Assembly: GCA_003022985.1 (NCBI GenBank)
Contig: PXTV01000153.1
Coordinates: forward strand, 1-15,966
Length of the DNA stretch: 15,966 nucleotides
Origin: Bacteroidetes bacterium SW_11_45_7
GTDB taxonomy: Bacteria; Bacteroidota; Bacteroidia; Chitinophagales; SW-11-45-7
Reading direction: 5' to 3'
Shown: positions 1 to 7,738 of the stretch, one piece after another
How the letters are laid out: every line of letters starts with the position of its first letter
Numbering within the stretch: the first letter of the stretch is position 1
Translations under genes and position numbers: made by a program
Notes under the pieces: model-generated
Told to the model about the DNA's origin: nothing
What the model saw: only the letters and a program-made list of their open reading frames with translations
The model's database searches: none

Positions 1-1
1 A

Positions 2-1120
2 ACCAGTAGTTACATTGATGTACAAGAAGTGGCCAGAAAGGTTATTAACCGAATCGGTTACAACAAAGCTGAGTACAAGTTTGACGCAGAATCCTGCGGC
101 ATGCTTTCTGCTATGCATGAGCAATCCCCAGACATTAACAGAGGTGTTGAGCGTGAAAGGGACGAAGAACAAGGTGCCGGGGATCTGGGCATGATGTTCG
201 GCTATGCAACAAAAGAAACCGACAATTACATGCCGCTCTCCCTCGAGTTGAGCCACTCCATCTTAATTGAGCTGGCCAAAATCCGCAGGGAAGGAAAAGA
301 AATGACTTATCTGCGCCCTGACTCCAAGTCACAGGTCACTATCGAGTACGATGATGACAACATTCCTCAGCGCATCGACACCATCGTTGTTTCCACGCAA
401 CACGATGAGTTCGACAGTGATGATAAGATGTTACAAAAGATCGAAGACGACATCAAAAACATTGTCATTCCTCGCGTAAAAGCTAAATTGCCCGAGCGCG
501 TTCAAAAGATGTTTACCAATGATGTCACCTATCACGTGAACCCAACCGGCAAGTTCGTCATCGGTGGTCCGCACGGTGATACCGGCCTAACAGGTCGTAA
601 GATTATCGTTGACACTTATGGCGGCAAAGGCGCTCACGGTGGCGGGGCTTTCTCCGGTAAGGACAGCTCCAAGGTAGACCGCTCAGCAGCTTACGCTACA
701 CGTCACATTGCCAAGAACCTGGTTGCAGCCGGTATTTGCGATGAGGCACTTGTACAGGTTGCTTATGCCATTGGCGTTGCTGAACCTGTTGGCCTTTACG
801 TGAATACACATGGCACAGCCCGCGTAAAGGACAATAACGGCAATATCATGTCCGATGGTGAGATTGCAGAGCAAGTCAAGAATATCTTCGATATGCGTCC
901 CAACGCTATCGTAAAACGGTTTGGCCTCCGCAATCCCGTGAACCTGCCAACAGCTGCTTATGGTCACTTCGGGCGCACGCCTGAAACAACAACTGTTGAG
1001 ATGACCATCAACGGCAAGAAGTACAGTAAGGAAGTTGAACTCTTTGCCTGGGAAAAGCTCGATTATGTCGATAAGCTCCGCGAAGTGTTCAGTGTTGAAG
1101 AAAAAGCTGCTACTGCTTAA
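2..1120 (+). CDS. metK: S-adenosylmethionine synthetase (MetK), 5'-truncated by the window edge
   Basis: MetK makes S-adenosylmethionine from methionine and ATP in the cytoplasm. The frame is open from base 2 with no start, and residues before the GTG at 29 (SSYIDVQEVARK) already fit MetK, so that GTG is internal and the true start lies outside the window. About 372 residues are visible; relatives have roughly 385-430. Family signatures seen are HEQSPDI, GAGD-GMMFGYA, LRPDSKSQVT, STQH, NPTGKFVIGGPHGDTGLTGRK, GGGAFSGKD with KVDRSAAY, and a C-terminal TAAYGHFGR. One oddity: the usually invariant GAGDQG of the flexible active-site loop reads GAGDLG here (codon CTG at 185-187). A strong terminator follows 27 bp downstream, so metK ends its transcription unit. 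Confidence 0.97.
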   Translation, partial: TSSYIDVQEVARKVINRIGYNKAEYKFDAESCGMLSAMHEQSPDINRGVERERDEEQGAGDLGMMFGYATKETDNYMPLSLELSHSILIELAKIRREGKEMTYLRPDSKSQVTIEYDDDNIPQRIDTIVVSTQHDEFDSDDKMLQKIEDDIKNIVIPRVKAKLPERVQKMFTNDVTYHVNPTGKFVIGGPHGDTGLTGRKIIVDTYGGKGAHGGGAFSGKDSSKVDRSAAYATRHIAKNLVAAGICDEALVQVAYAIGVAEPVGLYVNTHGTARVKDNNGNIMSDGEIAEQVKNIFDMRPNAIVKRFGLRNPVNLPTAAYGHFGRTPETTTVEMTINGKKYSKEVELFAWEKLDYVDKLREVFSVEEKAATA

Positions 1121-1147
1121 GATAGTGCTTCCTTTCAATCAAGTTAT

Positions 1148-1178
1148 AAGCCGGTGCGATTTCGTACCGGCTTTTTTT
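1148..1178 (+). terminator. Rho-independent terminator after metK
   Basis: An 8-bp perfect stem AAGCCGGT / ACCGGCTT (1148-1155 and 1166-1173) encloses a 10-nt loop and runs into seven T residues at 1172-1178. It sits 27 bp after the metK stop on the same strand, which is textbook position and form. Confidence 0.88.
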
Positions 1179-1274
1179 ATCCCCCATAAGTCACTTGAGT
1201 ATCGAAAAAAGCTGGCCTTCCGGTGCCTCCCCTCAACTGAATACTTGGCTTCTAAAATTGGTTTCTTTGTTCCT

Positions 1275-1751
1275 ATGGCCAAGAAAAAAATCAGTGCAGG
1301 TTTGGTGATGTACCGCAAGAATAAACCGGAATCGGAATGTTTACTCGTTCATCCGGGCGGCCCGTTTTTCAAAAAGAAAGACAGAGGTGTATGGTCTATT
1401 CCCAAAGGCCTGCCCGATGAGAATGAATCCCTTGAGATTGCAGCTAAACGGGAGTTTGCTGAAGAAATTGGCTTTGAGCCGGAAGGCTCTTTAATAGAGC
1501 TCGGTTCCGTAGAACAGAAGGGCGGCAAAACGGTATACGCATGGGCTATTGAAGGCGATTTACCTGACGATTTTGTCCTGGCGAGCAATACATTTGAACT
1601 GGAATGGCCACCTAAATCCGGCAATATGCAGGAATTTCCCGAAGCTGATCGTGCTGAATTTTTTCCTGCTTCTACGGCTAAAGAAAAGATCAATCCTGCC
1701 CAGGCAGCTTTTATCGACCGGCTATTGCTTCATCTCCACCATGGCGTTTAA
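1275..1751 (+). CDS. Nudix hydrolase, COG4119-type NTP pyrophosphohydrolase
   Basis: A 158-residue protein with a perfect Nudix box GX5EX7REUXEEXGU at about residues 42-64 (from GLPDENE through REFAEEIGF), the Mg2+-binding catalytic helix of this superfamily. The surroundings (GPFFKKKDRGVWSIPKG, VEQKGGKTVYAWAIEGD, SNTFELEWPPKSG, QEFPEADRAEFF) match my memory of the COG4119 group of small predicted NTP pyrophosphohydrolases. The true substrate is unknown. I chose the ATG at 1275 because MAKKKISAGLVMYR is where homology should begin; the frame stays open upstream to 1035, but that would run through the metK terminator and metK itself. It is convergent with the next gene. Confidence 0.9.
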   Translation: MAKKKISAGLVMYRKNKPESECLLVHPGGPFFKKKDRGVWSIPKGLPDENESLEIAAKREFAEEIGFEPEGSLIELGSVEQKGGKTVYAWAIEGDLPDDFVLASNTFELEWPPKSGNMQEFPEADRAEFFPASTAKEKINPAQAAFIDRLLLHLHHGV

Positions 1752-1825
1752 GCTACTTTATCATTTGGCTTCTTTATAATAGCCATATGGTTTACTCATC
1801 CTGGCCTTAATCCCTGTCAAGCATC

Positions 1826-1858
1826 AAAAAAAGGAACCCCTTAAAGCGAGGTTCCTTT
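1826..1858 (-). terminator. Terminator for the T9SS-secreted protein gene
   Basis: A 9-bp perfect stem AAAGGAACC (1830-1838) / GGTTCCTTT (1850-1858) is followed, read on the minus strand, by a run of seven T (plus-strand A run 1826-1832, partly within the stem). It lies 58 bp past the stop of the minus-strand gene. The plus-strand side has only a short T run, so it may also weakly stop the convergent Nudix gene. Confidence 0.85.
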
Positions 1859-1916
1859 CAACTACGCATGAGGCAACTGGTCATTCAATCACCCCGGTCA
1901 CTCGTCTTGTATATTC

Positions 1917-3662
1917 TTAGTCGGCTACCACCAGCTTGTGGTTGCCGTTATAAGAGCCGGACTCCACTGCCACCTGGTAAATGCCGCTGGCCAGACCCTC
2001 CACATTCACATCCAGGTTCACCTTGCCGCTGACGTTGCGCTTGTTATAGCTCTGCAATGTTTTGCCTTGAGCGTCCATCACATCCACCTTTACTGCATCT
2101 GCTTCATTACCCACTGCCAGTGAGATGTTGGCCTCTGAACGGGCCGGATTGGGATACACATCCACTTCAATATCCTTCGTGGTGGTCACTTCAACAGCAT
2201 TGTCCGTACTGGTGGTGTATGTGCCGTGCTCCGCAAAGTCTTTGGCCAGGTAATGATCAAGGGGCTGATAGGTGCTCGTTGCTTCCTTCTCCGGGTAGAC
2301 CGAGAAATGGTACTTGCTTTCTTCCTCGAGCCCGCTCACTTTCAGCTTATTGCTCTTGGTGCTGTAATTCTCCACATCACCGGTGGCAAGGTTGACGCTT
2401 TTCACCTCATAGCCACTGGCATCATCCACTTGCGTCCATTGCAGCCGGGCGCTGCCATTATCCACCTGGTCCACGTTCACATCAGCGTAATAACTTTCAT
2501 AAGAATCATCATAACCGGGCTTATCATCACCGGGTTCAGGATAGCTGGCGCAATCGCCCACAAAGTTGTTCGCAAAGTTGGGCAGTCCTACGTTCGATAC
2601 CTTGCCGCCCAGGTAAAAGCCCTTGTCTTGATAATCGCAGCCGGCTCCTTTCTGGTTGGGCGTCTCGATCACACCAAGGTAATTGGAGGAGAAAAACCGC
2701 GCTGCATAGATCTTGCCGTTGGGCGCCAGTTGCAAAGCCCCTATGCCGTCAGCTGAGGTGGAGTCCACCAGTTGGACAGATGAGGAAGGGGCTTGGGCCA
2801 TCACATTCACCTGGTAAAGCTCACCCTCCCACGCATTGGCCAGGTAGAGTTGTTCGCAATCGGGCGAAAAGGCGTTGGAATAAGAAGCCACTTCCAAATC
2901 GTGATAGTTGGTTACTTCACCTGTTTTAGGGTTGAAGTCGAAGAGGCCGGTTTCATTGTACATGGAGAAAGCCAGCTTCTGGCCGTTGGAGGAGGCCGTG
3001 ATACCGCCTGCATAAGTAGAGGGCACCGGCCCGATGCTCGATTCCACCACACCGGTGATACCACCGTGCGTCAGGTGGAAGGCATAAAAAGAATCACTGC
3101 CTTTCTCGTGGGTGATCACCCAATAGCCCTTGCCCTGGGCATGCTCCACTGCTGCTAAGGATTCGGTTGTAGGGCCCATCAGCGAATCGGCTTTGACAAC
3201 AACATCGCCCAGGCCGCCATCGAGGTTCAAGTCGATAACGGTATAGCGAAGGCCACCGGCATTGTTGTTCTCGATGCAATCGGTGGTGAACATGTAAAAG
3301 ATGTTGCCGTCACCTCTTGGCTGCGGCAGAATAAGGGAGTTTTGAAAGGAGGAATTGCAGCTGCCCACGTTGTTCATGTTGCCGTTGGGCATGAGCTGGT
3401 GGTTCTTGTTCCAGATGCCTCCGGAATAGGGCAGGTCACCGCCATTGGTGTAAAACAGTAAATCCCCCTGCTGGTCGGATATGACAGCCGAGCCTTCGGA
3501 GGACTGCATGGCTCCGTTGGTGATGGGGGTAGCGGTGCCGTTGGTAAAGTCGATGCCTGCTTGGTTGCCAAAGTACCAGGTCATGGCCGGGTTCTGGGCA
3601 ATAAGGCAGGAGGGCACAACAATAAAAAAGACGATTGAGAGAAGTTGTTTTAACGGTTTCAT
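1917..3662 (-). CDS. Secreted beta-propeller protein with Fn3 and T9SS type A sorting domain
   Basis: A 581-residue exported protein. Residues 1-22 form a signal peptide (basic MKPLK, hydrophobic core, cut after IAQ). Residues about 28-372 resemble the WD40/NHL-like propeller of Bacteroidota surface proteins that begin WYFGNQAGIDF and carry SSEGSAVISD, LLFYTNGG, and VIDLNLDGGLGDV. An acidic Asp/Tyr-rich linker (about 375-392) leads to a fibronectin type III-like domain (about 395-460: ARLQWTQVDDASGYEV, SGLEEESKYHFSVYP). Residues 499-581 are a T9SS type A C-terminal sorting domain (VDVYPNPARSEANISL, then LASGIYQVAVESG), which directs export across the outer membrane and is then removed. Propellers of this type often carry a type B (CHU_C) tail instead. 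The ligand or function is unknown. The gene is monocistronic by spacing, with its own terminator. Confidence 0.88.
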   Translation of the reverse strand: MKPLKQLLSIVFFIVVPSCLIAQNPAMTWYFGNQAGIDFTNGTATPITNGAMQSSEGSAVISDQQGDLLFYTNGGDLPYSGGIWNKNHQLMPNGNMNNVGSCNSSFQNSLILPQPRGDGNIFYMFTTDCIENNNAGGLRYTVIDLNLDGGLGDVVVKADSLMGPTTESLAAVEHAQGKGYWVITHEKGSDSFYAFHLTHGGITGVVESSIGPVPSTYAGGITASSNGQKLAFSMYNETGLFDFNPKTGEVTNYHDLEVASYSNAFSPDCEQLYLANAWEGELYQVNVMAQAPSSSVQLVDSTSADGIGALQLAPNGKIYAARFFSSNYLGVIETPNQKGAGCDYQDKGFYLGGKVSNVGLPNFANNFVGDCASYPEPGDDKPGYDDSYESYYADVNVDQVDNGSARLQWTQVDDASGYEVKSVNLATGDVENYSTKSNKLKVSGLEEESKYHFSVYPEKEATSTYQPLDHYLAKDFAEHGTYTTSTDNAVEVTTTKDIEVDVYPNPARSEANISLAVGNEADAVKVDVMDAQGKTLQSYNKRNVSGKVNLDVNVEGLASGIYQVAVESGSYNGNHKLVVAD

Positions 3663-3817
3663 GGTTATGAGTGTTTAGGTTGACAATAGGGATTGGGTCC
3701 GATTATGTTGATCGGGTATACGGAGGAAAAGGGAATGGGTTTCAGTAGGAAGGAGATCGAAAAAGGGATACAGAGATGACAGGAGATTCAGATTGACAAT
3801 GCCATAAACCAGAGCAT

Positions 3818-3850
3818 AAAAAAAGCCCAAAAGAATTTTTTGAGCTTTTT
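3818..3850 (-). terminator. Terminator after def
   Basis: Arms AAAAAGCCCAAAA and TTTTTGAGCTTTTT pair with one mismatch around a short loop. Read on the minus strand, the hairpin ends in a run of seven T. It lies 38 bp past the def stop. The plus-strand side also ends in five T, so it could act in both directions, but no plus-strand gene leads into it. Confidence 0.8.
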
Positions 3851-3887
3851 ATAACTGGCAAAAATGGTAAGAAAAGAATGAACGACT

Positions 3888-4472
3888 TTACACCCTTTTT
3901 TTCTGTTGCTTAGGAAAACGCATTTTATATTGCACCTTCACTTTCCCTTGGCTGATCTCATTCAAGCTTTTCTGAAGGGTACGCTTTTTGATGGGTTTGA
4001 GGTGATCAGTAAAAAGAACCCCATTGATATGGTCGTATTCATGCTGAATGACTCGTGCATCTAAGCCTTCAAATTGTTCATCGTGAAAGTTGAAATCACG
4101 ATCGTAATATTGGATGTGGATTTGAGAAGGACGCACTATCTGCTCCCGAATTCCCGGAATGCTGAGACAACCCTCTTCATAAAACGTATCCTCCCCGTAT
4201 TTCTCGATGATCTCAGGATTGATAAACACCTCTTTAAGCCCTTTCTCCTCCGTTTCTTCCTCATCCTCTTCATCGTAAAACTGGGTACTATCAATGACAA
4301 ACAACCGGAGCGCAAGATTCAACTGAGGAGCAGCAAGCCCTACCCCGGGCGCATTGTACATCGTTTCCAACATATTATCGATCAGTTCCTGGAGCTGAGG
4401 ATAATCCTCAGGTACTTCTTCACCCACTTTTCTGAGAGCTGATGAGCCATATGCCTCTATAGGTAATAACAT
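3888..4472 (-). CDS. def: Peptide deformylase
   Basis: Peptide deformylase removes the N-formyl group from nascent proteins in the cytoplasm. All three family motifs are intact in the 194 residues: GVGLAAPQ (43-50), EGCLS (100-104, metal ligand C102) and HEYDH (144-148, metal ligands H144 and H148 with catalytic E145). An acidic stretch at about 67-77 (YDEEDEEETEE) precedes the third strand; comparable acidic inserts are, from memory, common in Bacteroidota deformylases. The C-terminus is basic (KQQKKRV). Last gene of a same-strand run after ruvX (40 bp gap), followed by a terminator. Confidence 0.96.
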   Translation of the reverse strand: MLLPIEAYGSSALRKVGEEVPEDYPQLQELIDNMLETMYNAPGVGLAAPQLNLALRLFVIDSTQFYDEEDEEETEEKGLKEVFINPEIIEKYGEDTFYEEGCLSIPGIREQIVRPSQIHIQYYDRDFNFHDEQFEGLDARVIQHEYDHINGVLFTDHLKPIKKRTLQKSLNEISQGKVKVQYKMRFPKQQKKRV

Positions 4473-4512
4473 TGATCTGCCTGTTCTTATGTCCTTTAAG
4501 AAAATTCATTTC

Positions 4513-4935
4513 TTAATCAAAAGGTTTCTTCTGATCGAGAAAACTTTGCAAAATAAGGGTGGCGCTTATCTCATCAACGGTGGCCTTATTTTGGGGATCT
4601 TTTTTCTTCATACCACTTTCGATCATCGATTGCCTGGCCACTTTAGAAGTTAACCGCTCATCAATAGGATGAACTTGTTTGCCGGGGAATTGCTTTTTTA
4701 ACTTTTTGACGAACCCTTTAACGAGATGGGCTATATCAGCCGGTGTATTATCCAGGTTGCGTGGATCACCGACAACAAAAGCATCGATGGGTTCCTGCTG
4801 GCTGTAATCCTGAATATATGGCATTAGATTGTCAGAATGAACAGTTGTCAGGCCGGTGGCAATAATTTGAGAGGGATCTGTGACAGCTAAGCCCACTCGT
4901 TTGGTTCCGTAATCGATTGCCATGATGCGCCCCAT
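4513..4935 (-). CDS. ruvX: RuvX/YqgF family putative Holliday junction resolvase / pre-16S rRNA nuclease
   Basis: A 140-residue YqgF-fold protein, the normal length. RNase H-like acidic residues are present: D8 in MAIDYGTKRVGLAVTD, then DERLTS at 92-97 and D121 in VDEISATLIL. YqgF members have been assigned to Holliday junction resolution and, in E. coli, to 16S rRNA 5'-end maturation; the sequence cannot separate these roles. The ATG at 4933-4935 gives the standard MGRIMAIDYG N-terminus. It starts 18 bp after the prenyltransferase gene and is followed 40 bp later by def, so the three are probably co-transcribed. Confidence 0.93.
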   Translation of the reverse strand: MGRIMAIDYGTKRVGLAVTDPSQIIATGLTTVHSDNLMPYIQDYSQQEPIDAFVVGDPRNLDNTPADIAHLVKGFVKKLKKQFPGKQVHPIDERLTSKVARQSMIESGMKKKDPQNKATVDEISATLILQSFLDQKKPFD

Positions 4936-4953
4936 AAAAGAAAATTTACTTCC

Positions 4954-5805
4954 TTAAGATAACCAAAGATCAAGAATCACGGTTGTAGCAAAAATAATGC
5001 TTGCCATCCCATTGGTTGTAAAAAAGGCTACATTAACACGGCTAAGATCATCCGGTTTTACTAATGTATGTTGATAAATCAACAAGACCAAAAATACCGC
5101 TGCACCTGTCCAGTACCACAAGCCAAAATCAGCATAAAAACCGGCTATAATGACAAAAGATGCACTAATCACATGCATGGCACCGGATAGCAAAAGGGCC
5201 TTTTTGCGCCCAAGCATGGCCGGTAATGAGTACAAATTCTCTTCCCGATCAAAATCATCATCCTGTAACGCATAAATGATATCAAAGCCGGCTACCCAAA
5301 ACAGAACGGCAAAAGAATAAAATAAGGGTAAAATGTGGAACTGTTCTGTTACAGCAAGATAAGCGCCAATAGGTGCTAAGGAGAGCCCAAGACCAAGCAC
5401 AAGATGAGAAAGTGACGTGAAACGCTTTGTATAACTGTAGCCAAGTACTACGAGTAAGGCCACAGGAGATAAAACAAAGCAAAGCGTATTGATAAAGTAA
5501 GTGGTTATGATAAAAAGAAGAGCATTAGCGATGACGAACAACAAAGCCGAATGGCGCGATACGATACCTGCTGGGATTTCGCGTTTTGCAGTTCGCGGAT
5601 TCTGGCGATCGATGTATTCGTCAGCATAGCGGTTAAATGCCATAGCAGCGCTACGGGCAAATACCATACAAAGGATGACAAGCAAAAACGTAAACCAGGA
5701 AAAAGAATATTGATGGTGAAACACAGCCAAAAAAAAGCCGATTAAAGCAAACGGTAGTGCAAATACTGTATGACTGAATTTCACCAGGGAAAAGAAATTC
5801 TTCAT
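4954..5805 (-). CDS. UbiA-family polyprenyltransferase, probably MqnP-like (menaquinone synthesis)
   Basis: A 283-residue integral membrane protein with about eight to nine hydrophobic segments. Two Asp-rich prenyl-diphosphate/Mg2+ motifs are visible: N58-x3-D62-x3-D66 in FNRYADEYIDRQNPRTAKRE, and D182-x3-D186 in DIIYALQDDDFDRE. The NPRT-x-REIPAG and GFDIIYALQD wording is typical of the UbiA subgroup once called 'putative 4-hydroxybenzoate polyprenyltransferase', which includes MqnP of the futalosine menaquinone route. Bacteroidota use menaquinone, so attachment of the isoprenoid tail to a quinone precursor at the inner membrane is the likely role. Whether this genome has the futalosine or the classical route cannot be seen here; a heme or other prenyltransferase is less likely. 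Confidence 0.85.
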   Translation of the reverse strand: MKNFFSLVKFSHTVFALPFALIGFFLAVFHHQYSFSWFTFLLVILCMVFARSAAMAFNRYADEYIDRQNPRTAKREIPAGIVSRHSALLFVIANALLFIITTYFINTLCFVLSPVALLVVLGYSYTKRFTSLSHLVLGLGLSLAPIGAYLAVTEQFHILPLFYSFAVLFWVAGFDIIYALQDDDFDREENLYSLPAMLGRKKALLLSGAMHVISASFVIIAGFYADFGLWYWTGAAVFLVLLIYQHTLVKPDDLSRVNVAFFTTNGMASIIFATTVILDLWLS

Positions 5806-5830
5806 AAAAGAGGAGGAGAAATCAATGACA

Positions 5831-5867
5831 AAAGAAAAGCGAGATTGAACGAATCAACCTCGCTTTT
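5831..5867 (-). terminator. Terminator or attenuator between the DUF1573 gene and the prenyltransferase gene
   Basis: Arms AAAAGCGAG-A-TTGA (5835-5848) and TCAA-C-CTCGCTTTT (5854-5867) pair with one A/C mismatch around a 5-nt loop. On the minus strand the stem is followed by a T-rich tract (TTTTCTTTT). It lies 32 bp after the DUF1573 stop and only about 30 bp before the prenyltransferase start. Transcription of the downstream genes therefore needs readthrough or a promoter in very little space. Confidence 0.75.
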
Positions 5868-5899
5868 CGATCTATTTCCAATGCAGTTGAAATATGAAA

Positions 5900-6544
5900 T
5901 TATTGAGAACCTTGCCTTTGGATTTGCGGGCCACCACCTCCTTGACTATTTCCATTGCCGCCACCTTTCACATCAGCAGTAATAGTGAGGCGTGTTTGCT
6001 TGGGCTGTGTGTTACCTGTAATTGTTACAGTTTTGCGTTCATTACCCTTCTTGTTAGATGAATTGTATTTCACCTCGATTTCATCGCTCTCTCCGGGAGG
6101 TATGGGCTCCTTAGGCCATGATGGAACGGTACAGCCGCATGAACCCTTAGCGTTGGAGATGATGAGGGGCTCATCGCCACTGTTTGTAAAAGAAAATTTT
6201 TCTGTAACAACATCCCCTTCCTGAATCTCACCGAAGTCGTGCTTCTTCTTTTCAAAGCTTATCGAAGTTTTCGGTGCATTCTCGGCCTTTTTCTCACGGG
6301 CGCTCTTCTGATTCTGCTGCTGTCGATTCTGGTTTTGAGCAGGGTTATTCTGGCTCATCTTGGGTTGATTTTGCTGCCCCTGATTGCCAGCATTAGCGGT
6401 GGGGTTTGCCTGGTTTTGATCACCTGCAGCATTTAAACGCTCTTCTTTGACACCATTGCCACCGCCTATCAATTGCATGCCCAAGAGAACGGCAAGCAGT
6501 ACAACTGCAATGCCCAATAAAATTGTGTTAACCTGTCCTTTCAT
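5900..6544 (-). CDS. Membrane-anchored DUF1573 domain protein with Asn/Gln-rich linker
   Basis: A 214-residue protein. Residues about 6-27 are a single hydrophobic segment (ILLGIAVVLLAVLLGMQLIG) with no clear cleavage site, so I read it as an N-terminal anchor. Residues about 30-95 are a low-complexity Asn/Gln/Ala/Lys linker. Residues about 96-192 form a DUF1573 domain (FEKKKHDFGEIQEGD, then FTNSGDEPLIISNAKGSCGCT, PPGESDEIEVKYNSSNKKG). C136 and C138 are the CGC cysteines of the family; the fold is Ig-like and its function unknown, with most members exported. The last 22 residues are a Gly/Gln/Asn-rich tail. A promoter-like sequence lies just upstream and a hairpin terminator just downstream. 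Confidence 0.85.
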   Translation of the reverse strand: MKGQVNTILLGIAVVLLAVLLGMQLIGGGNGVKEERLNAAGDQNQANPTANAGNQGQQNQPKMSQNNPAQNQNRQQQNQKSAREKKAENAPKTSISFEKKKHDFGEIQEGDVVTEKFSFTNSGDEPLIISNAKGSCGCTVPSWPKEPIPPGESDEIEVKYNSSNKKGNERKTVTITGNTQPKQTRLTITADVKGGGNGNSQGGGGPQIQRQGSQ

Positions 6545-6570
6545 TTCAGAATGATTTTTGGTTTGTAAGT

Positions 6571-6600
6571 CAAAATTAAGGCAATTTCTTATTCCTCAAA
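6571..6600 (-). promoter_or_regulatory. Bacteroidota-type promoter for the DUF1573 gene
   Basis: Read on the minus strand, TTTG (6597-6600) is followed after 18 nt by TAATTTTG (6571-6578), matching the TTTG / TAnnTTTG consensus of Bacteroidota primary-sigma promoters. The -7 box ends 26 nt before the start codon at 6544, so the leader would be short. Read by eye; no start-site data. Confidence 0.6.
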
Positions 6601-6619
6601 AAAATAAGTGCCTTTTTTT
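6578..6619. other. Imperfect hairpin overlapping the DUF1573 promoter
   Basis: AAGGCA (6578-6583) pairs with TGCCTT (6609-6614), and inside it CTTATT pairs with AATAAG, with a 4-nt bulge. A T run follows on the plus strand, but no plus-strand gene leads into it. On the minus strand it could end the rpmA transcript about 100 bp after its stop, though its T run there is poor. It encloses the candidate -33 box. Confidence 0.4.
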
Positions 6620-6719
6620 GTTCCATTTTAAGTAAGAAAATCTATTTTCCTTTGACCTAAAGTTAAGCAAAAGGTTTAAAAACTAACGAAATAAATTTCA
6701 ATGAAGAATCTTAGGCAAT

Positions 6720-7379
6720 CTAACCGCTAAAATCCTTTGCTTGTGAAATCCATTCTTCTTTAATGCGACCGGGCAATGAGGAATCCAATTGACCGATCAA
6801 CTCAAGTTCCCGGTCACCAATTTGAGCTAATTGCTGGTATTTATAGATACCAATTGCGTTCAGTTTTTCTTCCATAGCCGGTCCTACACCCCCAATCTCC
6901 TTAAGATCATCTTTATCACTTTCAGAGGCATCACCAATCAGGTTCAAAAGATTGGCCTTTGGGTCTCCTTCTTCAGCAGAAGTGGATGCTGTAGCTTTGA
7001 CCTCACTTTCCTCTGCTTTTTGCTGTGGTTGACTTACCTCTTCTTGCTGAGAGGGTTCTGTCTGCTTAGAAGTTTTCCCGGAAGCGGAAGAACTTTTGCC
7101 TGGCGAAGGTTGCGAAGTCGTGACACCTTCGGGTAAAACGGAGATAAAAGAGCGGCCATTTCGTCTCTTTTTAAAAACAACACGGCCTTCTACTTTGGAA
7201 TAAATCGTGTGATCTTTGCCCATTCCTACGCCATTACCAGGATGGAACTTTGTACCCCGTTGACGCATGATGATGCTTCCGGGTTGAACAAATTCACCGC
7301 CAAAAGCTTTGACACCAAGCCGCTTACTTTCCGAATCGCGACCGTTTTTGGTACTTCCCATTCCCTTCTTGTGAGCCAT
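6720..7379 (-). CDS. rpmA: Ribosomal protein L27 fused to a C-terminal helix-hairpin-helix-like domain
   Basis: Residues 1-85 are a complete bL27 ([66 protein letters not shown]), a 50S protein near the peptidyl-transferase centre; there is no cleavable N-terminal extension. Standard L27 stops at about 85-90 residues, but this frame continues to 219. Residues about 86-155 are a Ser/Gln/Glu/Lys-rich disordered linker. Residues about 156-219 ([20 protein letters not shown], ending [13 protein letters not shown]) resemble the helix-hairpin-helix domain known as a tail on some L21 and NuoE proteins (COG3743-like). The C-terminal domain may bind rRNA or DNA; that is inference. It lies 27 bp after rplU on the same strand and is surely co-transcribed. 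Confidence 0.93.
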   Translation of the reverse strand: MAHKKGMGSTKNGRDSESKRLGVKAFGGEFVQPGSIIMRQRGTKFHPGNGVGMGKDHTIYSKVEGRVVFKKRRNGRSFISVLPEGVTTSQPSPGKSSSASGKTSKQTEPSQQEEVSQPQQKAEESEVKATASTSAEEGDPKANLLNLIGDASESDKDDLKEIGGVGPAMEEKLNAIGIYKYQQLAQIGDRELELIGQLDSSLPGRIKEEWISQAKDFSG

Positions 7380-7406
7380 AGGGCAACTGGACTTTTACTT
7401 TGAGAT

Positions 7407-7715
7407 TTAATTGATTTTTTCAATTGAAAGTTTTGTTAACGCTTGTCGATGGCCATTTTTCTTCTGGTAGTGTTTTCTGCGCTTCCTTTTGAAGATGATC
7501 TTCTTCTTATCTTGCAGATGTTCAACAATCTTGGCCTTGACATGGGCATTGTCAACTGTTGGCGTGCCAACGTCAATATTATTCTCATCTGCTTTGAGCA
7601 ACACCTTATCGAGGGTTAGCTCATCACCTTCATTTCCTTGCTGACGGTTTACCAAAATTTGCTGGCCTTCCTGCACTTTCACTTGTTCACCACCTAATTC
7701 AACAATAGCGTACAT
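7407..7715 (-). CDS. rplU: 50S ribosomal protein L21
   Basis: A 102-residue bL21 of normal length: MYAIVELGGEQVKVQEGQ at the start, then VDNAHVKAKIVEH and the basic KKIIFKRKRRKHYQKKNGHRQ that contacts 23S rRNA. Unlike some Bacteroidota L21 proteins it has no C-terminal extension; here the extra domain is on L27 instead. First gene of the conserved rplU-rpmA pair, with a promoter match just upstream. Confidence 0.96.
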   Translation of the reverse strand: MYAIVELGGEQVKVQEGQQILVNRQQGNEGDELTLDKVLLKADENNIDVGTPTVDNAHVKAKIVEHLQDKKKIIFKRKRRKHYQKKNGHRQALTKLSIEKIN

Positions 7716-7738
7716 GTTTCGTTCTTTTTACTGATGTG

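Noticed and set aside
683..1138. A 151-codon minus-strand frame opposite metK
   Set aside because: It is antisense to a well conserved gene and has no domain signature; a shadow frame.
1035..1274. N-terminal extension of the Nudix protein from the upstream ATG
   Set aside because: It would be read from inside metK and through its terminator, and family similarity starts at 1275.
2226..2756. A 176-codon plus-strand frame opposite the T9SS-secreted protein gene
   Set aside because: A shadow frame over the Fn3 and propeller-encoding region, with no signal or family motif.
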